Shown here in pieces: positions 52,332 to 61,838 of a stretch of 64,000 nt of DNA. The notes under the pieces were generated by a model. That model had not been told where the DNA came from. It did no database searches and was given only the letters and a program-made list of their open reading frames with translations. The stretch is from Dankookia rubra (GTDB lineage Bacteria > Pseudomonadota > Alphaproteobacteria > Acetobacterales > Acetobacteraceae), in assembly GCF_004355005.1 (NCBI RefSeq), contig NZ_SMSJ01000004.1, positions 218,548-282,547 on the forward strand, written 5' to 3'. Position numbers and translations under genes: made by a program. The first letter of the stretch is position 1. Every line of letters begins with the position of its first letter.

Positions 52332-52993
52332 CCCCCATCGCCCCCGATCTCTCGCCCATCACGCTGGTGCTGCAGGCCGACCCGGTCGTGCAGGGCGTGA
52401 TGGCGCTGCTGCTGCTCGCCTCGCTCGCCTGCTGGGCCATCATCATCGAGAAGGCCGTGACGCTGCGCGGCCTGGCGCGGCAGGCGCGGCTGCTGGCGGA
52501 GGAGCGGCCGGATGCCGCGCCGCCCGCGGGCGAGGGCCTTGCTGCGGCGACGCTGCGTGCGGGCCAGGCCGAATGGCGCGAGGGGCGCGATCCCGCCGAG
52601 ACCGCCGGCGAGTTCCGCGGCCGGCTGGAACACGCCATGCGCGCCGCCATCGCCGCGACCCTCCGCCAGGCGGAGCCCGGCCTGCCGCTGCTGGCGACCA
52701 TAGGCTCGGTCAGCCCCTTCGTCGGGTTGTTCGGCACGGTCTGGGGCATCATGCACAGCTTCGCCGGGATCGCCGCGCGGCAGGACACCAGCCTGGCGAC
52801 CGTGGCGCCGGGCATCGCCGAGGCGCTGTTCGCCACCGCCATCGGCTTGGTCGCCGCCATCCCGGCGACCATCGCCTACAACCGCTGCACCACCAGGCTG
52901 CACCGGATCCGGCAGGAGGCATTGGCCGCCGCCGGCGCGCTGGCGCTGCGGCTGTCGCGCCGCCCGGCCCGCCTCGCCGCGGCGGCGGAGTAG
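52328..52993 (+). CDS. exbB: ExbB/TolQ-family proton channel protein
   Basis: This 221-residue protein has three membrane helices: [21 protein letters not shown], then [20 protein letters not shown], then [16 protein letters not shown]. The second and third form the MotA/TolQ/ExbB proton-channel core. It uses proton flow to drive TonB together with ExbD. ATG 52328 overlaps the PepSY stop. The operon context with TonB rather than Tol/Pal genes favours ExbB over TolQ. Confidence 0.94.
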   Translation: MTPIAPDLSPITLVLQADPVVQGVMALLLLASLACWAIIIEKAVTLRGLARQARLLAEERPDAAPPAGEGLAAATLRAGQAEWREGRDPAETAGEFRGRLEHAMRAAIAATLRQAEPGLPLLATIGSVSPFVGLFGTVWGIMHSFAGIAARQDTSLATVAPGIAEALFATAIGLVAAIPATIAYNRCTTRLHRIRQEALAAAGALALRLSRRPARLAAAAE

Positions 52994-52998
52994 CGGGC

Positions 52999-53427
52999 AT
53001 GGCGATGCACCTCTCCGGCGGCGAGGATGGCGACGAAGCCCGTCCCGTCGCCGAGATCAACGTCACGCCGCTGGTCGACGTGATGCTGGTGCTGCTGGTG
53101 ATCTTCATGGTGACCGCGCCGATGCTGACCGCCGGCATCCAGGTCGACCTGCCGCGCGCCGCCGCCGCCCGCCTGACGCCGCCCGAGCCGCCGCTCGAGC
53201 TCGGCCTGACGCGGGAAGGCGGGCTCTTCCTCGGCAAGGAGCCGGTCGAGGAGCCGGCGCTGGAGCCGCGGCTGGTCGAGTTGCATGCCGCCTCGCCCGA
53301 CCGCGCCCTGCACCTGCGCGCCGATCGCGGCATCGAATACGGCGAGGTGCTGCGGGTCATGGCCATGGTGCAGCGGGCGGGCATCCAGCGCGTCGCGCTG
53401 GTCTCGCAACCCGCGGCGGTGCCCTGA
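52999..53427 (+). CDS. exbD: ExbD/TolR-family protein
   Basis: This 142-residue protein has one N-terminal membrane helix ([20 protein letters not shown]) that carries the conserved proton-accepting aspartate D in LVDVM. The periplasmic domain ends in [20 protein letters not shown]. It is five bases downstream of exbB, and tonB follows after three bases. It forms the ExbB-ExbD motor. Confidence 0.94.
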   Translation: MAMHLSGGEDGDEARPVAEINVTPLVDVMLVLLVIFMVTAPMLTAGIQVDLPRAAAARLTPPEPPLELGLTREGGLFLGKEPVEEPALEPRLVELHAASPDRALHLRADRGIEYGEVLRVMAMVQRAGIQRVALVSQPAAVP

Positions 53428-53430
53428 GCC

Positions 53431-54267
53431 ATGCCGCAGGCGATCCCCCATCCGATGCTGCTGGCCGGTGCGCCGGCCGCGCCGAACCACGCCCCGGGCC
53501 GGACCCTGGCCTGGGCCGGCTCGGCCGGGCTGCACCTGGCGGCCGGCCTGGTCCTGCTGTTCGGCATGCCGGCGTCGTCGCCCGCGCCCATGCCGGTGAT
53601 GCTGCTGGAGATGCCGGCGCCAGAGCCGGTCGCCGCCGTGCCGGAGCCCGCGCCCGTCGAGCCGGCGATGGCGGAGTCCGCGCCGGCGCCCGCCGAGCCG
53701 CCACCGCCTGAGCCGCCGGTCACCGAGGCGCCGCCCGAACCTCAGCCGCCGGTCGCCGAGGCGATGCCGGAGCCAGTGCCGGTGCCGGTGCCGGAACCCT
53801 CTCCGGCATTGGCCGAAACCGCGCTGGCCGAATTGCCGATGCCGCCGCCCCTGCCCCGTCCCCCGGCGCCACCGCATCGCCCGCCCCCGCCACGACAGGT
53901 CGCCGCATCCTCGCAGCCCGCCGCGCCCACCGCCGCCCCGCCGGCCGCGGCTCCGGTCGCCCCGGCCCCCGCCGCGGCGCCGCCGGCCAGCTACGTCGCC
54001 CGTCTCTTCGCCGCGCTCGAGCGGCACAAGACCTACCCGCAGGAAGCCCGCTACCGCCGCGCGCAGGGGGTCGCGATGCTGCATTTCCGCATGCGGCGCG
54101 ACGGCACGGTCATCGGCTACCGCCTTGACCGCAGCGCCGGCGATGCCGCGCTCGACGCCGCGGTGCTGGCGATGATCGAGCGCGCCTCGCCGCTGCCCGC
54201 CGCCCCGGCGGAACTCACCGGCGAGTCGATCGAGCTCACCGTGCCGGTCCGCTTCGCCCTGCGCTGA
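53431..54267 (+). CDS. tonB: Energy transducer TonB
   Basis: This 278-residue protein has a membrane anchor (about residues 29-48), a long proline- and glutamate-rich rigid spacer (about 55-175) and the C-terminal TonB domain: YPQEARYRRAQGVAMLHFRM, GDAALDAAVLAMIERASPLP and LTVPVRFAL. It transmits energy to TonB-dependent receptors such as the one divergently encoded next door. It is the last gene of the Fur-controlled operon, or second-last if 54396-54788 belongs to it. Confidence 0.95.
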   Translation: MPQAIPHPMLLAGAPAAPNHAPGRTLAWAGSAGLHLAAGLVLLFGMPASSPAPMPVMLLEMPAPEPVAAVPEPAPVEPAMAESAPAPAEPPPPEPPVTEAPPEPQPPVAEAMPEPVPVPVPEPSPALAETALAELPMPPPLPRPPAPPHRPPPPRQVAASSQPAAPTAAPPAAAPVAPAPAAAPPASYVARLFAALERHKTYPQEARYRRAQGVAMLHFRMRRDGTVIGYRLDRSAGDAALDAAVLAMIERASPLPAAPAELTGESIELTVPVRFALR

Positions 54268-54395
54268 GGCCGGCGCCCGTCGCACACGCGCGTGATGCGG
54301 GCCGGGCCCGGAACGGGGCTAGCATCGCGCCGGCCCCACCGCCCGGCCGCGCTCGCCGGCCTTCCGCCCATCCGCGGTGGGGCAAGGAGTGATCG

Positions 54396-54788
54396 ATGCC
54401 GACAGCCGCCGCGCAGCATCCCTATCTCGACCTTTTCTCCTTCGCGCTGGTGCCCCGCATGAAGACCGGGCCGGACCACGCGAAGGATCCGCCGCCGCCG
54501 CATCTGCTGCCGCTGGCCAGTGCCTCGCCGGAGGCGAAGCAGGTGCTGGAGCTGCTGCTCGGCGCCGATCACGACATCCGCGACGACCACGACCAGGCCG
54601 CCGGCATCAACCTGGCGCTGGCCGAGACGCGGATCCGCCTGGCGGTCAGCCATGGCGACAAGTCGCCGGCGCTGCAGACCGCGCTGACCCGCATCGCCCA
54701 GGCGCGGGAGGAGATGGCGAAGCACGACACCCGCCGCGCCTGCGCCGCGCTGGCGGATGCGGTCCGCGCGGTGATGGCGCCGCACTGA
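54396..54788 (+). CDS. Uncharacterised small protein downstream of tonB
   Basis: I do not recognise this 130-residue protein. ATG 54396 has AAGGAG eight bases upstream. No signal peptide or membrane helix is evident; the middle is histidine-rich and acidic (ADHDIRDDHDQ), and the C-terminal half is helical. It lies 128 bases after tonB on the same strand and might share its transcript. No function is claimed. Confidence 0.72.
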   Translation: MPTAAAQHPYLDLFSFALVPRMKTGPDHAKDPPPPHLLPLASASPEAKQVLELLLGADHDIRDDHDQAAGINLALAETRIRLAVSHGDKSPALQTALTRIAQAREEMAKHDTRRACAALADAVRAVMAPH

Positions 54789-54807
54789 ACCGGTGGGGGG
54801 CGGCGGA

Positions 54808-56415
54808 TCAGCCGCCGCCTGGCCCGCCGACCGCGCCGCCGCCGTTTCGCACCAGCCCGATCAGCGTGGAGCGGGGCGGGACCCCGGCCTGGAATTCCGG
54901 CCATCGGGTCGCCGGCCGGTCGAAATTGCCTCCCGGTTCCGCGCCGGGATGGCGGACGGCGGTGAACAGCACCTCCCCGTCCGGGGTCAGCGCCGCGCCG
55001 CCGATCGAGGCGGCGCGGGGCGCCCCATAGATCGGCAACGGCACCCCGCGGCCCGGCCCGTCCAGGTCGCAGGCATACAACCCCTCCGCCTGCGGCCCGA
55101 CCCGGCCGCCGCGATCGGTGCCGATCCAGGCGCGGCCGCGCGTATCCACCGTGACCGTGTCCGGGTTCTCCGGCCAGGCGCTGCCCCGCGGCAGGCCGGC
55201 GCGGCCGTAGCGGGCTTCGGCGCTGCGCGGATCGCCGGCAGCAAACAGCAGCACGGCCCCGGCAGTCGCGGCGCCGTCGTCGCCCTCCGCCGCGGTCAGC
55301 TCGATCACGTGTCCGGCCGGGCGGGCGGGGCTGCCGTGGCAGGCGAGCAGCAGCCGCGGCCTGGTCGGGTCGAGCCCGAGGCCGGAGGGTGTGTCGAGCG
55401 GGCTGCCGCCAGCCTTCGCCGCCGTGGCGACCGGGTCCGGCACGCCAGCCGGCAAGGGCAGCCAGGTGAAGCGGTCGCCGTCCAGCCGGGCGACCGAGAG
55501 GCTGCCGGAATCCAGCACGTCTTCTCCGGTCGCCGGCCCGGCCGAGAGGAAGCGGAACAGGAAGCCGCCGACCCGGCGATCCGTCAGGTAGACCACGGCG
55601 CGGCCGTCGCGGGACAGCGTCGCCGCCACGTCGCCATGGGCGAAACGGCCGAGGGCGGTGCGCTTCACCGGCACCGATTGTGGGTCGAAGGGGTCGAGCT
55701 CGACCACCCAGCCGAAGCCGGCGGCATTGGCGAAGCGCGGGTCGAGATTGCCCAGGCGGGCCAGCCAGGGGCCCGGGTCGCCCTCCGCCAGCAGCAGCGT
55801 GCCCCAGGGCGTGACGCAGCCGCCGGCGAGCCCCAGCACCCCGCGGATGCTGCCGCCGCCCCCCGTCGGGCCGCTGACGCGGCAGAGCGTGCCGCCGCCG
55901 AGCCGGCGGCTCTGGAAGCCGCCATCCACCACCACCCAGCCGCGGCCGCGCTTCTCGAGGTTTAGCAGGGAGGCGCCCTGCATCGCCGCCGCCGCGGCCG
56001 GCTGGTCCCGCCCGCCGGGGAAGGCGAAGGCCGGGTCCACCGTCGGGTGCAGCATCGCCAGCACCGCGCGGGGGATGCCGTCGGCGGCCTGCTGGGTCGG
56101 CACCGCGATGGCGGCGACCCTGGCATCCCAGCCGAATTGGGCGGCGGACCCTTCCGGGTCCGGGCGGCGCGGGTTCCAGGCGGGGGCATCGAAGGTGACG
56201 CGGTCGCCCCAGCGGACCAGCACGTCGCGCCGGTAGCCGCGCGCCACCGTGTCGTCCTGCTTCACCGGCAGGGCGAGGGCCTCGAGGTCGTTGCGGCGGA
56301 CCTGCGCCCGGGCCGGGAGGGAGAGCAGGGCCGGTGCCGCCAGCAGGGCGCGGCGCCCGATCACGCGCGGCACTCCCGCGGCTGCCGGTACCCGGCCACT
56401 GTCCGTTGCATCCAC
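54808..56415 (-). CDS. PhoX-family (DUF839) phosphatase
   Basis: This exported protein has 535 residues from GTG 56415, which follows AAGGGATGC; the frame is open further upstream without similarity. The leader has RR before ALLAAPALLSLPARA (Tat-like). The mature part has FGWDARVAAI, GCVTPWGTLLLAEGD, GFGWVVELDPFDPQS and AWPENPDTVTVDTRGRAWIG, the calcium/iron-binding beta-propeller pattern of PhoX alkaline phosphatases. It would release phosphate from organic esters in the periplasm, but closely related DUF839 proteins lack proven activity. Confidence 0.88.
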   Translation of the reverse strand: MDATDSGRVPAAAGVPRVIGRRALLAAPALLSLPARAQVRRNDLEALALPVKQDDTVARGYRRDVLVRWGDRVTFDAPAWNPRRPDPEGSAAQFGWDARVAAIAVPTQQAADGIPRAVLAMLHPTVDPAFAFPGGRDQPAAAAAMQGASLLNLEKRGRGWVVVDGGFQSRRLGGGTLCRVSGPTGGGGSIRGVLGLAGGCVTPWGTLLLAEGDPGPWLARLGNLDPRFANAAGFGWVVELDPFDPQSVPVKRTALGRFAHGDVAATLSRDGRAVVYLTDRRVGGFLFRFLSAGPATGEDVLDSGSLSVARLDGDRFTWLPLPAGVPDPVATAAKAGGSPLDTPSGLGLDPTRPRLLLACHGSPARPAGHVIELTAAEGDDGAATAGAVLLFAAGDPRSAEARYGRAGLPRGSAWPENPDTVTVDTRGRAWIGTDRGGRVGPQAEGLYACDLDGPGRGVPLPIYGAPRAASIGGAALTPDGEVLFTAVRHPGAEPGGNFDRPATRWPEFQAGVPPRSTLIGLVRNGGGAVGGPGGG

Positions 56416-56563
56416 GCATCCCTTTTCCGGCGCGGCGGACCTTGCCACCCGGCCGGCGCCGGCGTCCATCGGCCAGGGGTCAACAAGGGCGTGCGGCAAG
56501 CGGCCTTGGGTTGCGATGCATTCCGGGCCTAGACTGCGCCATCCCGCAGAGAAGGTCCCGCCG

Positions 56564-57958
56564 ATGACCCCGCCCCGCAATTCCACCGCCGCCCGTGACG
56601 TCGCCTATGCGCTGCACCCCTATACCGACCACAAGGCGCACTTGGTCAACGGGCCGATGGTGATCAACCGCGGCAAGGGCGTGCGGGTCTACGACGACCA
56701 GGGCCGCGACTACATCGAGAGCGTCGCCGGGCTCTGGTGCGCCAGCCTCGGCTTCGACAACGAGCGGCTGGTGCAGGCGGCGACCGACCAGATGCGCAAG
56801 CTCCCCTTCTACCATTCCTTCACCGGCAAGTCGCACGAGCCGATGGTGGACCTGGCGGAGATGCTGATCGAGCGTGCGCCGGTGCCGATGAGCAAGGTGT
56901 TCTTCGCCAATTCGGGATCCGAGGCGAACGACAGCGTCATCAAGATCCTCTGGTACATGCACAACGCCATCGGCAAGCCGGAGAAGAAGAAGATCATCTC
57001 CCGGCTGAAGGGCTACCACGGCATCACGCTTGCCGCGGCCTCGATGACCGGGCTGCCGGCCAACCACAAGCTCTTCGACCTGCCGCTGCCGGGCTTCATC
57101 CATGTCGGCACGCCGCATCACTACCACAACGCGCTGCCCGGCGAGTCGGAGGAAGACTTCGCGACGCGGCTGGCCGCCGAACTGGAGGAGGTGATCCTGC
57201 GGGAGGGGCCGGAGACGGTCGCCGCCTTCTACGCCGAGCCCTTCATGGGCGCCGGCGGCGTCATCATCCCGCCCGTCGGCTACTTCGAGAAGATCCAGGC
57301 GGTGCTGAAGAAATACGACGTGCTGATGTGCGTCGACGAGGTGATCGCCGGCTTCTTCCGCACCGGCAACTACTGGGGCAGCCAGACCTTCAACATCCAG
57401 CCCGACATCCTCGTCTGCGCCAAGGCGCTGTCGGCCGCGTACCTGCCGATCTCGGCGGTCATGGTGAACGAGCGGGTGTTCCAGGGCATCGCCGAGGGCA
57501 GCAGCACCGTCGGCACCTGGGGCCATGGCTTCACCTATTCCGGCCATCCGGTGCCGGCCGCGGTCGCCATCGAGACGCTGAAGATCTACGACGAGATGGA
57601 CATGCTGTCCCATGTCCGGAAGGTCGGGCCGCATATGCAGGCGGCGCTGCAGCAGCGCTTCGCCGAGCACCCGATGGTCGGCGAGGTCCGCGGCGTCGGC
57701 CTGGTCGCGGCGGTCGAGCTGGTCGAGGACAAGGCAAAGGCGAAGAACTTCGACCCGGCGAAGAAGATCGGCGCGCGGCTGAGCAAGCTCGGCGAGAAGC
57801 ACGGCGTCATCATGCGCGCCATGACCAATGACAGCATCGGCTTCTCCCCGCCGCTGATCATCTCCGAGGTCGAGATCGACGAGATGGTCGACCGGGTCGG
57901 CCGGGCGCTCGACGAGCTCTCGGTCGAGCTGCGCCGCGAGAGCATCGCGGCGGTCTGA
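56564..57958 (+). CDS. Class-III aminotransferase (omega-amino acid:pyruvate type)
   Basis: This 464-residue PLP enzyme of fold type I has LWCASLGFDNERLVQA, FFANSGSEANDSVIK, RLKGYHGITLAAASMTGL, CVDEVIAGFFRTG and the PLP-binding K287 in CAKALSAAYLP. It resembles putrescine/beta-alanine:pyruvate transaminases. ATG 56564 has GAAGG nine bases upstream. The amino donor is unknown. A perfect 26-bp palindrome follows the stop. Confidence 0.93.
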   Translation: MTPPRNSTAARDVAYALHPYTDHKAHLVNGPMVINRGKGVRVYDDQGRDYIESVAGLWCASLGFDNERLVQAATDQMRKLPFYHSFTGKSHEPMVDLAEMLIERAPVPMSKVFFANSGSEANDSVIKILWYMHNAIGKPEKKKIISRLKGYHGITLAAASMTGLPANHKLFDLPLPGFIHVGTPHHYHNALPGESEEDFATRLAAELEEVILREGPETVAAFYAEPFMGAGGVIIPPVGYFEKIQAVLKKYDVLMCVDEVIAGFFRTGNYWGSQTFNIQPDILVCAKALSAAYLPISAVMVNERVFQGIAEGSSTVGTWGHGFTYSGHPVPAAVAIETLKIYDEMDMLSHVRKVGPHMQAALQQRFAEHPMVGEVRGVGLVAAVELVEDKAKAKNFDPAKKIGARLSKLGEKHGVIMRAMTNDSIGFSPPLIISEVEIDEMVDRVGRALDELSVELRRESIAAV

Positions 57959-57967
57959 ACGGGGCGT

Positions 57968-57993
57968 GGCGGCGGTCCCGCGGGACCGCCGCC
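57968..57993. terminator. Perfect 26-bp palindrome after the aminotransferase gene
   Basis: GGCGGCGGTCCCG (57968-57980) is followed without loop by CGGGACCGCCGCC (57981-57993). As RNA it would make a strong hairpin ten bases after the stop, a terminator-like structure without a U-run. It could equally be a two-fold protein-binding site. Confidence 0.5.
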
Positions 57994-58152
57994 GGCCTGG
58001 CGGCAACCACCGCCTCACCCTGGCCGGGCCCGACCCGGCCATCCCGCCCCTCGTGAGGTGTCGCCGCACGGCCCCGGACCCTGTCCGGGCGTGCCGCGCC
58101 GGGGCGGCATAGCCTTCGCGGCATACCCTTCCCGGAATTCGACGCGGCCAGC

Positions 58153-59376
58153 ATGACAATCCCCGCCTCCCTCGCCGCGCCGAGCCTGCCGCTCGCGGTC
58201 GCGCTGGCCATCGCGCCGGCCGCCGGCGTGCTGCAGTCGAAGGCGATCGCGCCGATCGCCACCATCGCCCTGCTGCTTTGCGTCGTCGCGCATCGCCGCC
58301 GCCACGGCGCCTGGCCCTGGCCGCAAGGCGGCGCGGCCTGGGCGGCGCTGGCGCTGTTCGGCTGGGCAGCGGTTACCGCGCTCTGGGCGCCGGAGCCGCT
58401 GCGGGCACTCGGCACCGCGGTGCAGATCGGCGGCTTCGTCGCGCTCGGCACCGGCGCCGCGTGGGCGATGGTGGCGGAGGACGCGGCGGCGCGGCACCGG
58501 CTGCTGCTGGCCGCAACCGGCGGGCTGGTGGCCGGCTTGGCGCTGGCGGCGGTCGATGCCATGACCGGCCATGCCGTCCGCGCCGCGGTGCGCGGGCTGC
58601 GGGAAGTCCCGGTCACCCTTGCCTTCGGCCTCAAGCCCGCCGCCTCGGCCATGGGGCTCTGGCTGCCGGTGGTCGCCGCAGCAGGCCTGCCGCGCTGGCT
58701 GCGCGGCGCGATCCTGACGGCGGGCGCGGCGGTGCTGGTGCTGCTGCCGGGGGAGGCGGCGAAGCTGGCCGTCGTGGCCGGCGGGCTCGCCGGCGGGGCG
58801 GCGCTGCTGGCGCCGCGCTGGACGCCGCGGCTGCTGGGCACCGGCCTCGCCCTGGCGATCCTGGCCATGCCGGCGGTGCTCGGCCCGGTGCTGGCGCGCG
58901 GCGTCCCGGCCGACGGCATCGCTCCCTCGGCGGCGCACCGGCTGCTGATCTGGGATTTCGTCACCGACCGGGTCGCCGAGCGGCCGCTCGCCGGCTGGGG
59001 CATGGAGGCGAGCCGGGAGGTTCCCGGGCATCTGGATCCGCCCAGCGCCGAGGCGCTCCGGCGCTTCCGGCTCACCGGCTCCGGGGCCGCGCTCTGGCTG
59101 CCGACGGCGAAGCTGCTGCCGCTGCACCCGCACAACGGCGCCCTGCAGCTCTGGCTCGAGCTCGGCCTGCCCGGGGCGCTGCTGGGCGCGGCCATGGCGT
59201 TGCTGCTGGGTCTGGCGGCGGCGCGCTCGCCGCACCCGGCGGTGGCGACGGCGGTGCTGGCCGCGGCCAGCGTCACCGCCATGCTGAGTTTCGGCGCCTG
59301 GCAGGAATGGTGGGTCGGGGCCGAGCTGATGGCGTTGGCCGCGGTGGCGGCGCTGCCAGGTCGCGCGCCGGGTTAG
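58153..59376 (+). CDS. O-antigen ligase family membrane protein
   Basis: This 407-residue protein has about ten membrane helices. The WaaL/O-antigen-ligase fold is shown by the periplasmic SAAHRLLIWDFVTDRVAERPLAGWG followed by HPHNGALQLWLELGLPG, the typical RLLxW and HNxxLQxxxExG motifs. Members join polysaccharide to lipid A core or to proteins. No other polysaccharide genes are adjacent. Confidence 0.9.
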   Translation: MTIPASLAAPSLPLAVALAIAPAAGVLQSKAIAPIATIALLLCVVAHRRRHGAWPWPQGGAAWAALALFGWAAVTALWAPEPLRALGTAVQIGGFVALGTGAAWAMVAEDAAARHRLLLAATGGLVAGLALAAVDAMTGHAVRAAVRGLREVPVTLAFGLKPAASAMGLWLPVVAAAGLPRWLRGAILTAGAAVLVLLPGEAAKLAVVAGGLAGGAALLAPRWTPRLLGTGLALAILAMPAVLGPVLARGVPADGIAPSAAHRLLIWDFVTDRVAERPLAGWGMEASREVPGHLDPPSAEALRRFRLTGSGAALWLPTAKLLPLHPHNGALQLWLELGLPGALLGAAMALLLGLAAARSPHPAVATAVLAAASVTAMLSFGAWQEWWVGAELMALAAVAALPGRAPG

Positions 59377-59440
59377 CAGCTGACGCGAGTCTGACCCCCG
59401 CCACGTGATGGGTGCCAGGTTTCGAAGAAGCGATGGAGGG

Positions 59441-59473
59441 GCTTGGGTGGAACATGCTTTTTCCTCCCCAAGC
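59441..59473 (-). terminator. Hairpin between O-antigen ligase and cytochrome c genes
   Basis: GCTTGGGTGGAA (59441-59452) pairs with TTCCTCCCCAAGC (59461-59473) with one bulge. It lies between convergent genes and may end transcription of both. Confidence 0.45.
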
Positions 59474-59484
59474 ATGCCGTCCCT

Positions 59485-60357
59485 TCAGTGCTCGATCGCC
59501 GGCAGGCTGCGTAGGAAGCCGATCAGCGCCGTCATGTCCGCGGCCGAGATGTCGCGGTATTGCGCGAAGGCCATCGGCGGGTGCAGCCGGCGGCCGTCGC
59601 GGGAGACGCCGGTGCGGATCGCCCGCTCGATCTCCGCATCGCTCCAGGCGCCGAGGCCGCTGGTACGGCTGGACGTGAGGTTGGCGGCGACCGCGCTGCC
59701 CCATGGCCCCGCAAAGGCCTGCCCACCGGCGCCGAGCCTGGTCATATCTCGCCGGCCGCCTTCCAGCATCGGCGTGTGGCATTCCACGCAATGCGCGACC
59801 GGCCCGGCGAGATAGGCGCCGTAGGCCACGGTGTCAGCCATGGGCGGCGCCGCGACCTGCCCAACCGGCGGGCCATAGGCCGGCGGCAGCGGGATGCGAT
59901 AGGTGGATTTCTCCGCCACGTTCGAGACCGGCGGGACGCTGCGCAGATAGGCGACCATCGCCGCCAAGTCGTCGTCGGCCAGGCCGCGATAAAGGCCGAT
60001 CGGCATCGGCGGTCCGATCACAGAGCCATTCGGGCGGATGCCCTCGCGGATCGCCCGGGCGATCTGCGCATCGGTCCAGCCGCCGATTCCGGTAGCATGG
60101 TCCGGGGTGATGTTGGACGCAACGGCGCGGAAGGGCGGGATGTCCTCCACCACCCAATCGCCGGCCAGCGCCTTACCGGGCAGCGGTCCGTCAGGGCCCT
60201 TCGGGGTGTGGCAGTTGCCGCAGGCGGCGATGGTCTCAACCAGGTAGCGCCCGCGCTCAAGCGGCGTCTCGGCCCGGGCGGCGCCGAGCGTCGCGGCCAG
60301 GACGATGGCACAGGCCAAGCCGCCGCGGCCGACCCGCCTGCGGGCTCCGAATGTCAT
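59485..60357 (-). CDS. Periplasmic diheme cytochrome c
   Basis: This 290-residue cytochrome has a signal peptide (residues about 12-28, ending ARA) and two class-I domains. The first heme site is C46-G-N-C49-H50 and the second C190-V-E-C193-H194. Each domain has a GRYL or GAYLAGPV start, and methionine-containing segments downstream could be the distal ligands. It resembles cytochrome subunits of alcohol/sugar dehydrogenases (adhB, gndA-like); such a subunit is missing from the GMC pair at 16.7-18.8 kb, but distance makes that link speculative. Confidence 0.93.
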   Translation of the reverse strand: MTFGARRRVGRGGLACAIVLAATLGAARAETPLERGRYLVETIAACGNCHTPKGPDGPLPGKALAGDWVVEDIPPFRAVASNITPDHATGIGGWTDAQIARAIREGIRPNGSVIGPPMPIGLYRGLADDDLAAMVAYLRSVPPVSNVAEKSTYRIPLPPAYGPPVGQVAAPPMADTVAYGAYLAGPVAHCVECHTPMLEGGRRDMTRLGAGGQAFAGPWGSAVAANLTSSRTSGLGAWSDAEIERAIRTGVSRDGRRLHPPMAFAQYRDISAADMTALIGFLRSLPAIEH

Positions 60358-60498
60358 GGTGGCGCCCCCCCCGCGGCCGCATCAGGTCGCCAAGGGTAAA
60401 GCCGTATACCAGGCCATCGCAATGATACGTCGCCGGGTCCGCATCAAGCCGGCGAGCTTTGCGGGGTCACACCATCCGGAGATGCCGCGCGGAGGCGG

Positions 60499-61518
60499 TC
60501 AGCGCGCCCGGGCGATGCAGAACTCGACGATATCGGCCAGCGCCCGGCGCTCCGGCCCGTCCGGGAAGGCCTGCAGCGCTGCCAGGGCCTGGTCGCCGTA
60601 GTGCCGCGCCCGCTCGACCGTCTCGTGCAGCGCGCCGTACCGGGCGATCAGCCGCTGCGCCGCGGCCAGGTCGTCGGGTCCCTGGTCGCGCTCCTCCAGC
60701 ACCCGGCGCCAGAAGCCGCGCTCGGCCTCGGTCCCGCGCTCGAAGGCCAGCAGCACCGGCAGGGTGATCTTGCCCTCGCGGAAGTCGTCGCCGACCGTCT
60801 TGCCCAGCTGTTCCTGCGCCGCCGAATAGTCGAGCGCGTCGTCCACCAGCTGGAAGGCGGTGCCGAGGGTGCGGCCATAGGTGTCGAGCGCCTCCTCCTC
60901 CGCCAGCGGGCGGTCGGCGACCACGGCGCCGATGCGGGTGGCGGCGGCGAAAAGGGCCGCGGTCTTTCCCTCGATCACCTGGAGGTACTGCGCCTCGGTC
61001 GTCGTCGTGTCGTTCTGGGTCACCAGCTGCAGCACCTCGCCCTCGGCGATGGTGGACGACGCGGCGGAGAGGATGCCGAGCACCTTCAGCGAGCCGTCCT
61101 CCACCATCAGCTCGAAGGCGCGGGCAAAAAGGAAGTCGCCGACCAGCACCGAGGGCTTGTTGCCGAACAGCGCGTTGGCGCTGGCTTGGCCGCGGCGCAG
61201 CGCGCTCTCGTCGACCACGTCGTCGTGCAGCAGGGTCGCAGTGTGGATGAACTCCACGCAGGCCGCGAGCAGCACGTGGCGGTTGCCGCGATAGCCGCAG
61301 AGCCGCGCTGCAGCGAGGGTGAGCAGGGGCCGCAGCCGCTTGCCGCCGGCCGCGACGATATGCGCCGCGAGCTGCGGGATCAGCGCCACCGGGCTCTGCA
61401 TCTTGTCGACGATCAGGCGGTTGCAGGATTCGAGATCCGCACGCACCAGGGCCGTGAGCGCCGCCAGCGCATCCTCACCGCCGGACGCGGCCCTGTTGAT
61501 CGGCGATGCTACCGACAT
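60499..61518 (-). CDS. Polyprenyl diphosphate synthase (ubiquinone side chain)
   Basis: This trans-prenyltransferase has 339 residues from ATG 61518; ATG 61572 is also possible with GGGAG upstream. The two aspartate-rich motifs are LLHDDVVD and LVDDALDY, and GGKRLRPLL and FLFARAFELM are conserved. It builds the octa- or decaprenyl tail of ubiquinone. The gene is divergent from the DUF2007 gene. Confidence 0.94.
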   Translation of the reverse strand: MSVASPINRAASGGEDALAALTALVRADLESCNRLIVDKMQSPVALIPQLAAHIVAAGGKRLRPLLTLAAARLCGYRGNRHVLLAACVEFIHTATLLHDDVVDESALRRGQASANALFGNKPSVLVGDFLFARAFELMVEDGSLKVLGILSAASSTIAEGEVLQLVTQNDTTTTEAQYLQVIEGKTAALFAAATRIGAVVADRPLAEEEALDTYGRTLGTAFQLVDDALDYSAAQEQLGKTVGDDFREGKITLPVLLAFERGTEAERGFWRRVLEERDQGPDDLAAAQRLIARYGALHETVERARHYGDQALAALQAFPDGPERRALADIVEFCIARAR

Positions 61519-61625
61519 CGCACCCACTTCCGCGTCCACGTCACTTGACCCAGTCCTAAGGGGCGGCACCATAACGACGCTCCCAGATGGCGGCAAGCGC
61601 AGGGAAAACAAGGATTTCGCAAGGA

Positions 61626-61838
61626 ATGCGTGTCGTCGCCGAGAGCACGGACCCCGTGCGCGTGAGTTTCCTGCTGGCCTTGCTGCGCGATGCCGGCATC
61701 GAGTGCATCGTGTTGGACGCGCATATCAGCGCGCTCGAGGGCGGAATCGGCGCCTTCCCGCGCCGCCTGGTGGTGGCCGAGGACGACCTCGCGCAGGCCC
61801 GAAGGGTGCTGCGCGAGGCTGGCGAGGCGCCTGCATGA
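61626..61838 (+). CDS. DUF2007 family protein
   Basis: This 70-residue protein starts at ATG 61626; ATG 61587 would add 13 residues. The DUF2007 pattern is clear: VVAESTDPVRVSFLLALLRDAGI followed by RRLVVAEDDLAQARRVL, the layout of small putative signal-transducing proteins related to the PII fold. ATG of the next gene overlaps its stop (ATGA), linking it to the methyltransferase. Confidence 0.85.
   Translation: MRVVAESTDPVRVSFLLALLRDAGIECIVLDAHISALEGGIGAFPRRLVVAEDDLAQARRVLREAGEAPA

Noticed and set aside
59400-59484. Third copy of the 3'-end repeat behind the cytochrome c gene
   Set aside because: A hairpin with a CTTGGGGAGGAA arm is present, but the loop, arms and tail do not align with the two real copies.
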